Assembly: GCF_016862915.1 (NCBI RefSeq) | Contig: NZ_BONW01000025.1 | Coordinates: forward strand, 1 to 64,000 | From: Plantactinospora endophytica | Lineage (GTDB): Bacteria; Actinomycetota; Actinomycetes; Mycobacteriales; Micromonosporaceae | Direction of reading: 5' to 3' | Length of the DNA: 64,000 bases | Part shown: one piece after another, positions 44,201-51,643 of the stretch | Position numbering within the stretch: the first letter of the stretch is position 1 | Layout: every line of letters begins with the position of its first letter | Program-made: the position numbers and the translations under genes | Notes under the pieces: model-generated | The model's input: the letters and a program-made list of their open reading frames with translations, nothing else | Database searches by the model: none | What the model was told of the DNA's origin: nothing

Positions 44201-44564
44201 GCGCCCCGGCCACCGCGACCTGCTCCCGCTCGGTCAACTCCAGGTCCTCGAACCGGAACGGCAGGTCCGCCTCGGCCAGCGCCTCGAAGAAGGCGGTGAC
44301 CACGAGTATTCGGTGCGCCGCCGCCAGCCGCTCCGTCCGGCCGTACCGGGACAGCCCGGAGCGTCGCTCGGCCAGCCCGCCGACGAGTTCGTGGCTGAGT
44401 CGGACGAACTCGGCCTTGGCGTCGAAGAGTGCCAGTACGGCCGGCACCGCCACCGCCGCGCCGAGCAGCGCACCTCCGGTGAGCTTGTCCAGTGCGGTCA
44501 CCACCGGGCTACGGGCGCCGCCGAGCAACCGGGCGGCGTCGGCGTAACTCAGCGTCCGGGGCAT
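41238..44564 (-). CDS. NACHT-domain STAND NTPase with NNH7-like N-terminus (candidate antiphage NLR)
   Basis: The 1,108-aa protein starts with a helical region opening PRTLSYADAARLLGGARSPV, which resembles the N-terminal helical domain 7 (NNH7) of bacterial NACHT proteins. A NACHT NTPase follows: Walker A LVLGQPGSGKSVLTRVL (GQPGSGKS at 345-352), Walker B LPVVLLDGFDELLQATG (near 415) and a sensor VVVVVTSRTS. The remaining 500 residues are helical, with no LRR, WD40 or clear TPR, and should be the sensor. Known bacterial NACHT proteins protect against phage by nucleotide-dependent oligomerisation and cell death. An AGGAG precedes the ATG at 44564. It appears to be a single-gene system; neighbours are housekeeping or hypothetical. 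Confidence 0.82.
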   Translation of the reverse strand: MPRTLSYADAARLLGGARSPVVTALDKLTGGALLGAAVAVPAVLALFDAKAEFVRLSHELVGGLAERRSGLSRYGRTERLAAAHRILVVTAFFEALAEADLPFRFEDLELTEREQVAVAGAHGADHGSLLSAFFGEDVPAPGPEQSYQSFQAVLGGYYRGVVERLRRFVVGLAAWDWLDVGQHRRFDAVLAAVPVDSVGRHQELLGRLAGEFAEVAFWAGLREHAATRYEVGRLAAALADVERLLQGISTGRPPDERRKALARACTAELGRPIVESGDVPAGIRVPTLGGAYVTPRCRVAALGPAARPSDESWWLDQPVRDDLSGFLVGHLTTPGAVEAPLLVLGQPGSGKSVLTRVLAARLPAADFLPVRVELRAVPAAADLQDQIEYAIRAATGERLEWPSLARSAGDALPVVLLDGFDELLQATGVSQTDYLAKVAAFQRREAEQGRPVVVVVTSRTSVADRSRPPEGTVALRLEPFDEPRVARWLATWNAVNAAEFAARGVVPLELPTVLAHRELAEQPLLLLMLALYDADDNGLRSAGELRSEELYERLLRQFARREVVKHRPGLPERELDLAVEDELRRLSVVAFAMFNRTAQWVNEAELEADLTALFGPAPATGTGTELRAPLRRAELVLGRFFFVHRSRALRDDERLETYEFLHATFGEFLVARFTWQVLLDVAAREAAATMPLGGGPVDDDLLQAVLSYAALSGRAPILGFLRGLMSTVHRERREVLVDLLVRLYRAAHHTRPARRFDLYQPRGLPVPARHAAYSVNLLLLAVCAAGTLHGSRLYPDRNVVPVWHRETLLWQSQLGSDDWAGLVEVLALERIRAEDGSRDIVLRVVADPAEAPVPPIDLLWTYDLRPEEFTGRSPWFRAPDQQLPRLARGANLRCAIDDDVLVHALEPTTAVLPDGTSEFYAPLSTAPTSTLHGLLAFLAMWPTPGPDESRRGYLRFAGMLRDGVTSLQPRRWLAGLVLERLAADGDLPAELAAEVVGAVHSICFRSSHGLAERLVRCCLTHFGRQRTVDERLGWYMATSLDAVAPSEPRFAAETLVRLAEAGVQVAGAAPLPEPANLLRSYPELAARYQRAVDVSGERLARPGEPDAT

Positions 44565-44841
44565 TCGGCGGCTCCTGTCCGTCGGGATCTGTCCGGGTAC
44601 AAGCTTGGCGGTAGCGGACAACCGGCGGAAGTGGGCGGCGACCGTCGGGAAGGAACGCAAAGCGGCGCGGAAGACCGTCGGTCGGGGGTACGGCTCTCAG
44701 CGGATTGTCAGCGGCTGCGGTGATTCCCAGCCGGCTGCCAGCCACCTCCGAAGGACCACACAGCGTGGTGTCGCATGGTGGGGCGGACGGAGCAGCAGCA
44801 CGCGCCGTAGCAGCGTACGCACCCAGGGAGGGGAGATCAGC

Positions 44842-45366
44842 ATGAGCAGTCTGTTTACCCGGAAGCGGGTCGTCGGTGGCCTGGTGGCCGCCGGGGTACT
44901 CACGGTGGGTCTCGCGGCGCCGGCCGTGGCGTTCGCCGAGGACGCCACGCCCACCCCGACGCCGTCGGCCTCGACGGACAGCGGCAAACCCGCTCCGGAG
45001 CACGGCAAGCGCTGGGCGGAGCAGGGCGACAAGCTGGCCGAGCAACTCGCCAAGGAACTCGGCGTGCCGCAGGAGAAGGTCGACGCGGCGCTGGCGAAGA
45101 TCAAGGAGCAGCACCGGGCCGAGTGGAAGGACCGGGCCGGGCAGAAGGAGCAGGGCAGGCCCGACGCGCAGTCGAAGGCCGATCGGGAGGCCATGCTGAA
45201 GGAGCGGCTCGACAAGGCGGTCGCCGACGGCAAGCTGACCCAGGAGCAGGCCGACGCGATCCTCGCGGCGGCCAAGGCCGGCGTCTTCCCGGCCTGGGGT
45301 GCCGAACACGGCGGTTGGGGCGGCCCGAAGCACGGCGGCCCGGCCGACGCTCCGGCCACCAAGTAG
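44842..45366 (+). CDS. Secreted, highly charged helical protein (DUF2680/YckD-like)
   Basis: The 174-aa protein has a basic n-region (MSSLFTRKR), a hydrophobic stretch and a probable cleavage after FAE or AVA near 31-33. A short Pro/Thr/Ser segment and two charged helical repeats follow: ELGVPQEKVDAALAKIKEQHRAEW and KLTQEQADAILAAAKAGVFP. The second is typical of the DUF2680/YckD type (L-T-x-E-Q-A-D). The tail is Gly/His/Pro-rich. The function is unknown. An AGGGAGGGGAGA site precedes the ATG. It is divergent from the NACHT gene over 277 bp that hold both promoters and no other gene. Confidence 0.8.
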   Translation: MSSLFTRKRVVGGLVAAGVLTVGLAAPAVAFAEDATPTPTPSASTDSGKPAPEHGKRWAEQGDKLAEQLAKELGVPQEKVDAALAKIKEQHRAEWKDRAGQKEQGRPDAQSKADREAMLKERLDKAVADGKLTQEQADAILAAAKAGVFPAWGAEHGGWGGPKHGGPADAPATK

Positions 45367-45413
45367 CACCGGACGACCGGGACCGGAGCACGGCGGCCCG
45401 GCCGACGCTCCGG
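45330..45413. repeat. 26-bp exact direct repeat duplicating the 3' end of the preceding gene
   Basis: The sequence starting GCACGGCGGCCCGGCCGACG at 45330-45355, inside the last codons of the secreted-protein gene, recurs without change at 45388-45413, 22 bp after the stop codon. It looks like a recent partial duplication. Confidence 0.8.
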
Positions 45414-45548
45414 TCCCGGAACGCACAACCACCACACGACCTGTTTCCCGGACCCGGGTCGCGCCGCTCCTCCGGCGCGGCCCGGGTCGCCCGTCGTACC
45501 CGGGGCGCCGGCCCTCAGCCCGCCGGGGCGACCCGCGTCCCGGTCAGA

Positions 45549-45650
45549 CGATGCAGGCGGCGGGCCAAGCGATGCAGGCGGCGGGCCAAGCGATGAAGGG
45601 CGATCCGGATCAGGCGATGAAGGCCGATCCCGGTCAGGCGATGCAGGCGC
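45549..45650. repeat. Tandem array of 21-bp and 24-bp units
   Basis: Two identical 21-bp units beginning CGATGCAGGCGGCGGGCCAA (45549 and 45570) are followed by two 24-bp units beginning CGATGAAGG (45591 and 45615) and a final partial CGATGCAGG. The array runs into the 3' end of the DUF350 gene, so the last codons of that gene are made from it. Confidence 0.8.
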
Positions 45651-46059
45651 AGACGATCAGCGCGGCCCCGAAGTGCGTCGCGGCGCTGACCCGGGCGGCC
45701 GGGTGCGGCTGCTCGGCGCAGATCACCTCGCCGAGCTTGCCCGGGGTGAGCCAGTCGAGCACCAGGAACGCCAGGGCCATGATGCCGAGCCCGATCACTC
45801 CGAACAGGACGGTCGAGGCGAGCCCTTTGGCGAAGTCGGTGTAGCTGGTCAGGATCGCGGTGAAGACGATCGCGGCGATGCCGAGCTGGTTGGCCAGCAG
45901 CAGCAGCGACGCGTTGCTGTTGCGCTGGATCCAGATCAGCTCGCGCAGCTTGCCCGGGGTGAGGGCGTCGACCAGCAGGAAGCCGGCCGCCATCAGCGCT
46001 ATCCCGACGGCACCGAACACGATGCTCTGCCAGGCTCCCGCGAGCAGATCCTCGACCAC
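45634..46059 (-). CDS. DUF350 family membrane protein
   Basis: The 141-aa protein has four membrane helices arranged as an internal duplication: FGAVGIALMAAGFLLVDALTPGKL (residues 14-37) recurs as FGVIGLGIMALAFLVLDWLTPGKL about 70 residues later. That is the DUF350 pattern, with a conserved D-x-L-TPGKL after each odd helix. Its function is not established; it may act in cell-envelope or membrane stress. GTG 46059 is chosen for a GGGAGG 6 bp upstream. The C-terminal end overlaps a tandem repeat array, so the tail may be strain-specific. Confidence 0.87.
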   Translation of the reverse strand: MVEDLLAGAWQSIVFGAVGIALMAAGFLLVDALTPGKLRELIWIQRNSNASLLLLANQLGIAAIVFTAILTSYTDFAKGLASTVLFGVIGLGIMALAFLVLDWLTPGKLGEVICAEQPHPAARVSAATHFGAALIVCACIA

Positions 46060-46193
46060 CGACTGCCTCCCGTCAGGCGTAAGCGGCCGTCGGAAGGGGT
46101 TCGCCGGCCGCGTCGTCAGGACGATAGCGTGCCCCGGCAACACCGGACAGCCCCGCGAACCCCGGACCTGGCGCGGCCCGCCCAGACATGACG

Positions 46194-46225
46194 CGGGGCC
46201 CCTCCCCGGTCGGGAAGAGGCCCCG
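46194..46225 (-). terminator. Terminator after the second glutamine-synthetase-like gene
   Basis: CGGGGCCCCTCCCC pairs with GGGAAGAGGCCCCG around a 4-nt loop (two mismatches), 75 bp beyond the stop of the minus-strand gene at 46300. Confidence 0.6.
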
Positions 46226-46299
46226 GGCAGACCGCCCTCGGCAGGCCGGCAGCGCGAGCGCCACAGCAGGGCGCCAGAACAGCCGACAGAGAGCAGGTG

Positions 46300-47652
46300 T
46301 CAGAGCAGGCCGAGGTAGCGCTGGCGCTCGTACGGGGTGACCTCGCGGCGGTACTGCTCCCACTCGGCGCGCTTGTTGCGCAGGAAGAAGTCGAAGACGT
46401 GCTCGCCGAGCACCTCGGCCACCAACTCCGAGCCGGACATCACGTCGATCGCCTCGGCGAGGTTCTCCGGAAGGGACTCGTACCCCATCGCCTTGCGCTC
46501 GGCGTTGGACAGCGACCAGACGTCGTCCTCGGCACCCGGCGGCAGCTCGTAACCCTCCTCGATGCCCTTCAGCCCGGCGCCGAGCAGCACCGCGAACGCC
46601 AGGTAGGGGTTTGTCGCCGAGTCCGGCGAGCGGACCTCGACCCGGGCCGAGTTCGGCTTGCCGTACGCCGGCACCCGGACCAGCGCGGAGCGGTTCAGGT
46701 GCCCCCAGCAGACGTACGCCGGGGACTCGGTGATCCGGTCCGGCAGCGCCTGCGGGAAGAGCCGCTTGTACGAGTTGACCCACTGGTTGGTGACCGCCGT
46801 GTACTCCCGGGCGTGCACCAGCAGCCCGGCGATGAAGGCGCGGCCGACCTTGGAGAGCTTCATCGGGTCGCTGGCGTCGTGGAACGCGTTGCGCTCCCCC
46901 TCGAACAGCGACAGGTGGGTGTGCATCCCGCTGCCGGGCTGGTCGGTGAAGGGCTTGGGCATGAAGCTGGCCCGTACCCCGGTGGAGAGCGCGACCTCCT
47001 TGACCATGTGCCGGAAGGTCATGATGTTGTCGGCGGTGGTGAGCGCGTCCGCGTACCGCAGGTCGATCTCCTGCTGTCCGGGTGCGACCTCGTGGTGGCT
47101 GAACTCGACCGAGATGCCGATCCGCTCCAGGGCCAGTACCGCCTGCCGACGGAAGTCCCGGGCCACCGCGTGGGTGGTGTGCTCGAAGTAGCCGCCGTCG
47201 TCGACCGGAACCGGCAGCGAGCCGTCGTTGGGGCCGTTCTCCAGCAGGAAGAACTCGATCTCGGGGTGGGTGTAGAAGGTAAAGCCCTTCTCGGCTGCCC
47301 GGGACAGCGCGCGGCGCAGCACGTGCCGGGGGTCCGCCCAGGACGGGCTGCCGTCGGGCAGCAGGATGTCGCAGAACATCCGGGCGCTCTCGCCGCTGAC
47401 CCCGCCCTCGAACGGGAAGACCTGGAAGGTGGTCGGGTCGGGCATGGCCACCATGTCCGACTCGAAGACCCGGGCGAAGCCCTCGATGGCCGAGCCGTCG
47501 AAACCGATCCCCTCGTCGAAGGCTGCCTCCAGCTCCGCCGGAGCCACCGAAACGCTCTTCAGGGTGCCGAGTACGTCGGTGAACCACAACCGGACGAAAC
47601 GGATGTCACGCTCTTCCAGCGTACGGAGCACGAACTCCTGCTGACGGTCCAC
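46300..47652 (-). CDS. glnA2: Glutamine-synthetase-family ligase (GlnA2-like)
   Basis: The 450-aa protein has the GS fold (VRLWFTDVLGTLK, GFDGSAIEGF, THPEIEFFLL, HHEVAPGQQEIDLRY, GSGMHTHLSLFEG) but differs from GlnA at the ammonium and glutamate sites. It also lacks the adenylylation loop: where GlnA has DLYDLPPEE, this reads YELPPGAEDDVW, so GlnE should not act on it. Position (near nadE and panB) and sequence match S. coelicolor GlnA2 (SCO2241), a gamma-glutamylpolyamine synthetase, so a polyamine substrate is plausible but inferred. The GTG at 47652 follows GAGGGG. A GlnR-type box lies 74 bp upstream. Confidence 0.88.
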   Translation of the reverse strand: MDRQQEFVLRTLEERDIRFVRLWFTDVLGTLKSVSVAPAELEAAFDEGIGFDGSAIEGFARVFESDMVAMPDPTTFQVFPFEGGVSGESARMFCDILLPDGSPSWADPRHVLRRALSRAAEKGFTFYTHPEIEFFLLENGPNDGSLPVPVDDGGYFEHTTHAVARDFRRQAVLALERIGISVEFSHHEVAPGQQEIDLRYADALTTADNIMTFRHMVKEVALSTGVRASFMPKPFTDQPGSGMHTHLSLFEGERNAFHDASDPMKLSKVGRAFIAGLLVHAREYTAVTNQWVNSYKRLFPQALPDRITESPAYVCWGHLNRSALVRVPAYGKPNSARVEVRSPDSATNPYLAFAVLLGAGLKGIEEGYELPPGAEDDVWSLSNAERKAMGYESLPENLAEAIDVMSGSELVAEVLGEHVFDFFLRNKRAEWEQYRREVTPYERQRYLGLL

Positions 47653-47725
47653 CTCAACCCCTCGCACACTCTCTCGGACCGGCCCAGCCGGCGCACGGCC
47701 TAGCGGTCCAGTCTTCACCGGTTCC

Positions 47726-47741
47726 GTTACGCAGACGTTAC
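47726..47741 (-). promoter_or_regulatory. GlnR-type box upstream of glnA2
   Basis: Read toward glnA2 the site is GTAACGTCTGCGTAAC: gTnAC exactly, six bases, then GTAAC against the consensus GaAAC (one mismatch). It lies within an 8-bp inverted repeat (CGGTTCCG at 47719 and CGGAACCG at 47753). The 306-bp gap to the divergent nadE gene holds no gene I can support. Confidence 0.6.
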
Positions 47742-47958
47742 GTGAACTAGACCGGAACCGATGCGCGGGGTGGCACGGCCTGCGTGCTTACTGGCTGTTC
47801 GTCCCAAACATAACCCGGACCGGCTCGGCTGTCCGCCGAGCGGGCCAGGCGGCTGGTCGGCTGGCGGAGCGGCTGGACGCGACGAGGGTGAGCGCCACCA
47901 CGGCCGTCGCGCTCCGGTGCGCCGGGCCGGACCGGACCGGCTGCGGCAAGATGGAGTC

Positions 47959-49743
47959 ATGCCGAGCTTGCGCATCGCCCTGGCCCAGGTCAACCCCACC
48001 GTCGGCGATCTGGCCGGCAATGCGGCCCTGATCCGGGAACGGTCCCGGCAGGCCACCACGGCCGGCGCGCACCTGGCCGTCTTCCCGGAGATGGTGCTGA
48101 CCGGCTATCCGGTGGAGGACCTGGTCTTCCGGGACTCGTTCGTCGCCGCCTCCCGGGCCACGCTGGACCGGCTCGCCGCCGACCTCGACGCCGACGGCCT
48201 CGGCGGGCTGCCGGTGCTGGTCGGCTACCTCGACGCCGACGGCCCGGCCAGCGCCAACGCCGAGGCCACCCCGAGCCGGGGGCCGCGCAACGCGCTCGGC
48301 GTACTGCACGGTGGGCGGGTGGTGGCCCGCTACTTCAAGCACCACCTGCCGAACTACGGAGTCTTCGACGAGGACCGCTACTTCGTGCCGGGCGACACCC
48401 TGACCGTGGTCCGGATCGGCGGCGTCGACGTCGCGCTGACCATCTGCGAGGACCTGTGGCAGGCCGGCGGCCCGTTCACTGTCGCCCGCCGCGCCGGGGT
48501 CGGGCTGGTCGTCAACATCAACGGCTCGCCGTACGAGCTGAACAAGGACGACGTACGCCTGCCGCTGGTCCGCCGCCGGGCCGCCGAGGCCGAGGCGACG
48601 GTCGCGTACGTCAACACCGTCGGCGGCCAGGACGAACTGGTCTTCGACGGCGACTCGATGATCGTTGCGGCCGACGGCACGCTGCTGGCCCGCGCCCCGC
48701 AGTTCGTCGAACACCTGCTGCTGCACGACCTCGACCTGCCCGACGCCCGCGCCGACACGCCCACCGGCACCGAACCGGCCAACCCGGTCCCGGCCGGCGC
48801 ACCGGAGGACATGGCCATCACCCGGGTACGGGTCAGCGACGGCCTGCCCGCCCCGACCGGCCCCCGGGCCACCGGCGGCGTCACCGAGCCGGTGGTCGAC
48901 GAGGGTGAGGTGTGGCAGGCCCTGGTGGTCGGACTGCGCGACTACGTCGACAAGAACGGCTTCCGCTCGGTGGTACTCGGCCTCTCCGGCGGCATCGACT
49001 CCTCGCTGGTCGCCGCGATCGCGGTGGACGCGCTCGGCCCGGAGCGGGTGGCCGGGGTCTCGATGCCCAGCCAGCACTCGTCGGAGCACTCCCGGGACGA
49101 CGCCGCCGAGTTGGCCAAGCGGACCGGGCTGGACTACCGGGTCGAGCCGATCCAGCCGATGGTCGACGGCTTCCTGGCCAACCTGTCGCTCTCCGGCATG
49201 TCGGTGGAGAACCTCCAGGCCCGGGTACGCGGGGTGCTGCTGATGGCGCTGTCGAACCAGGAGGGCCACCTCGTGCTCACCACCGGCAACAAGAGCGAAC
49301 TCGCGGTCGGCTACTCCACGCTCTACGGCGACTCGGTCGGCGGGTTCAACCCGCTCAAGGACGTCTGGAAGAGCCTGGTCTGGAAGCTGGCGAACTGGCG
49401 CAACGCGGAGGCGGTCCGGCGCGGCGAGACGCCGCCGATCCCGGAATCCTCGATCCGCAAGCCACCGAGCGCCGAACTGAGCCCCGGCCAGCTCGACAGC
49501 GACACCCTGCCGGACTACTCCGTACTCGACGCGATCCTGGTCGGCTACGTCGACGGCGACCAGGGCCGGGACGACCTCGTCGCCGCCGGGCACGACCCGG
49601 AGGTGGTGGACCGGGTGCTCCGGATGGTGGACATCGCGGAGTACAAGCGCCGGCAGTCCGCGCCCGGTCCGAAGATCTCGATCAAGGCGTTCGGCCGGGA
49701 CCGCCGGCTGCCGATCACCAACCGCTGGCGGGAACGGAGCTGA
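47959..49743 (+). CDS. nadE: Glutamine-dependent NAD+ synthetase
   Basis: NadE amidates nicotinate adenine dinucleotide to NAD+. The 594-aa protein is a fusion. The N-terminal nitrilase-type glutaminase has its triad in VFPEMVLTGYP (Glu), YFKHHLPNYGVFDEDRYF (Lys) and VALTICEDLW (Cys, near 160). The C-terminal ATP-pyrophosphatase synthetase carries LGLSGGIDSSLVAAIA near 342, then a TTGNKSELAVGYSTLYGD loop. The ATG at 47959 is 6 bp after a CAAGAT hexamer, possibly leaderless. S. coelicolor also has it next to glnA2. Confidence 0.95.
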   Translation: MPSLRIALAQVNPTVGDLAGNAALIRERSRQATTAGAHLAVFPEMVLTGYPVEDLVFRDSFVAASRATLDRLAADLDADGLGGLPVLVGYLDADGPASANAEATPSRGPRNALGVLHGGRVVARYFKHHLPNYGVFDEDRYFVPGDTLTVVRIGGVDVALTICEDLWQAGGPFTVARRAGVGLVVNINGSPYELNKDDVRLPLVRRRAAEAEATVAYVNTVGGQDELVFDGDSMIVAADGTLLARAPQFVEHLLLHDLDLPDARADTPTGTEPANPVPAGAPEDMAITRVRVSDGLPAPTGPRATGGVTEPVVDEGEVWQALVVGLRDYVDKNGFRSVVLGLSGGIDSSLVAAIAVDALGPERVAGVSMPSQHSSEHSRDDAAELAKRTGLDYRVEPIQPMVDGFLANLSLSGMSVENLQARVRGVLLMALSNQEGHLVLTTGNKSELAVGYSTLYGDSVGGFNPLKDVWKSLVWKLANWRNAEAVRRGETPPIPESSIRKPPSAELSPGQLDSDTLPDYSVLDAILVGYVDGDQGRDDLVAAGHDPEVVDRVLRMVDIAEYKRRQSAPGPKISIKAFGRDRRLPITNRWRERS

Positions 49744-49869
49744 TTCGCCGGACCCTCCTCCCGGGTGTGAAAACCTGCACTCTTCCCTGCCGGAGCCGCC
49801 CCGTGCGGTGGGACGATCGGCACAGACCCGGGGACCGCGAACGCGGCCTCGAGGCGAGAGGAGACAGCG

Positions 49870-50727
49870 ATGTCCGAGCAGGAGATGGCGTCCGCCCAGG
49901 CCGAGGTGGCGACACTGTACGGCGGTCCGGCGACCCGACGGGTACGCGCCCGTGACCTCGTCGCCGCCAAGGAGCGCGGTGAGCGGTGGCCGATGCTCAC
50001 CTCGTACGACCAGTACACGGCGGCGATCTTCGAAGAGGCCGGAATCCCGGTACTGCTGGTCGGCGACTCGGCCGCGAACAACGTCTTCGGCTACCCCACG
50101 ACCGTGCCGGTCACCGTCGAGGACCTGCTCCCCCTGGTCCGTGCCGTGGTACGCGCCACCAGCTACCCGCTGGTCGTCGGCGACCTCCCGTTCGGCTCGT
50201 ACGAGGAGGGGCCGACCCAGGCGCTGCGCACCGCCGTACGGTTCATGAAGGAGGGCGGCTGCCACGCGGTGAAGCTGGAGGGCGGCCGGCAGGTGGCCGA
50301 GCAGATCCGGGCGATCAGCGATGCCGGCATCCCGGTGATGGCGCACATCGGGTTCACCCCGCAGCGGGAGCACACCATCGGCGGTTACCGGGTGCAGGGC
50401 CGGGGCGACGCCGCCGACGAGGTGGTGGCGGACGCGCGGGCGGTCGCCGAGGCGGGGGCGTTCTCGGTCGTCCTGGAGATGGTGCCGGGCGAGGTGGCCA
50501 AGCGGATCACGCACGAGCTGACGATTCCGACCATCGGCATCGGGGCCGGCCCGGACACCGACGCCCAGGTGCTGGTCTGGCAGGACATGGCCGGGCTGCG
50601 GTCCGGCCGGATGCCGAGGTTCGTGAAGCGCTACGCCGACCTGCACGGCACGCTCACCGAGGCGACCCGGCGGTTCGCCGCCGAGGTGCGGGGCGGCGAG
50701 TTCCCCACCGCCGAACACACCTTCTGA
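49870..50727 (+). CDS. panB: 3-methyl-2-oxobutanoate hydroxymethyltransferase
   Basis: PanB makes ketopantoate from 2-oxoisovalerate and methylene-tetrahydrofolate, the first committed step of pantothenate and CoA synthesis. The 285-aa barrel shows [35 protein letters not shown] (Mg-binding Asp), [22 protein letters not shown] and [11 protein letters not shown] short actinobacterial N-terminal extension precedes the [17 protein letters not shown] segment. GAGAGGAGA precedes the ATG. A hairpin terminator follows. panC and panD are not in the window. Confidence 0.96.
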   Translation: MSEQEMASAQAEVATLYGGPATRRVRARDLVAAKERGERWPMLTSYDQYTAAIFEEAGIPVLLVGDSAANNVFGYPTTVPVTVEDLLPLVRAVVRATSYPLVVGDLPFGSYEEGPTQALRTAVRFMKEGGCHAVKLEGGRQVAEQIRAISDAGIPVMAHIGFTPQREHTIGGYRVQGRGDAADEVVADARAVAEAGAFSVVLEMVPGEVAKRITHELTIPTIGIGAGPDTDAQVLVWQDMAGLRSGRMPRFVKRYADLHGTLTEATRRFAAEVRGGEFPTAEHTF

Positions 50728-50732
50728 GATCG

Positions 50733-50790
50733 CCGGCCGGGTGGGAGGGCCGCGCTGCCCGGCGTACGGGTGGCCCTCCCGCCGGGCCGG
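50733..50790. terminator. Bidirectional terminator between panB and npdG
   Basis: CCGGCCGGGTGGGAGGGCC (50733-50751) pairs with GGCCCTCCCGCCGGGCCGG (50772-50790) over 19 positions with one mismatch and one G-U, starting 5 bp after the panB stop and ending 42 bp before the convergent gene's stop. Confidence 0.75.
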
Positions 50791-50831
50791 ACCGACCGCC
50801 GGGGAACGGATGGCCGACAGGCGGGCGACCC

Positions 50832-51530
50832 TCAGACGTCGGTGACCCGGATGCCCGCGTGGGCCTTGTAGCGCTTGTTGATAGCGATCAGGTTGGCGGT
50901 GAACGCCTCGACCTGGTGCGCGTTGCGTAGCCGGCCGGCGTAGACGCCGCGCATCCCGGGAATCCGGGCGGCGAGCGCGCCGACGATGCCGACCAGCTCC
51001 CGCTCCTCGGTGCAGATCAGCACGTCCAGCTCGATCCGGTCGATCTCCGGGTCGGCCAGCAGCGGCGCGCTGACGTGGTTGAAGGCCGCGCAGACCCGGG
51101 ATTCCGGCAGCAGCGCCGCCGCCTGCTGCACGGCACTGCCCTCCTCGACCCGCAACGGGTACGGGCCCTGCTTGTCGAAGCCGAGCGGGTTGACGCAGTC
51201 GACGACCACCTTGCCGGCGAGCGGCTCGCGCAGTGCGGCGACCGTGTCCCGGTGGCCGTCCCACGGCACCGCGATGACGACCACGTCCGACCGGGCGGCC
51301 ACCTCGGCGTTGTCGCCGCCGGCAACGTCCGCGTCGGTCGGCATCCCGGGCAGGGTACGCAGTTCCGCCGCCGCCTGTTCGGCACGGGCCGCAGTGCGGG
51401 AGCCGATCAGGATTCGCTGACCCGCCCGGGCCAGCCGGTAGGCCAGGCCCCGTCCCTGGTCGCCGGTGCCGCCGATGATGCCGACGGTCAGTCCGCTGAC
51501 GTCCGGCAGCACACTCGCGTCATATGCCAT
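50832..51530 (-). CDS. npdG: F420-dependent NADP(H) oxidoreductase
   Basis: The enzyme passes hydride between coenzyme F420 and NADP+. The 232-aa protein has the N-terminal dinucleotide motif VGIIGGTGDQGRGLAYRLA (residues 14-32), RILIGSRTAARAE (NADP 2'-phosphate contact by Ser-Arg), VVIAVPWDGH, VVVDCVNPLGFDKQGPY and AAFNHVSAPLL. All are typical of the family named NADPH-dependent F420 reductase. The ATG at 51530 gives a normal length. F420 use is expected in Micromonosporaceae. It converges on panB across a strong hairpin. Confidence 0.9.
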   Translation of the reverse strand: MAYDASVLPDVSGLTVGIIGGTGDQGRGLAYRLARAGQRILIGSRTAARAEQAAAELRTLPGMPTDADVAGGDNAEVAARSDVVVIAVPWDGHRDTVAALREPLAGKVVVDCVNPLGFDKQGPYPLRVEEGSAVQQAAALLPESRVCAAFNHVSAPLLADPEIDRIELDVLICTEERELVGIVGALAARIPGMRGVYAGRLRNAHQVEAFTANLIAINKRYKAHAGIRVTDV

Positions 51531-51643
51531 GCCGGAATCCTCGCAGACCGTGCGGCACACCGGCGGCACCGGGCCGGGTCACGGTGTCGTACCCGAGGGG
51601 TGGCGGCGCACCGGAACGCCCCGGAGGACGTCCCGGTGCGAAC

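Noticed and set aside
45299-45844. Plus-strand frame with QAMQAAGQAMKGDPDQAM-like repeats
   Set aside because: The repeats come from the DNA array at 45549; there is no ribosome site and the frame overlaps the well-supported DUF350 gene on the other strand.
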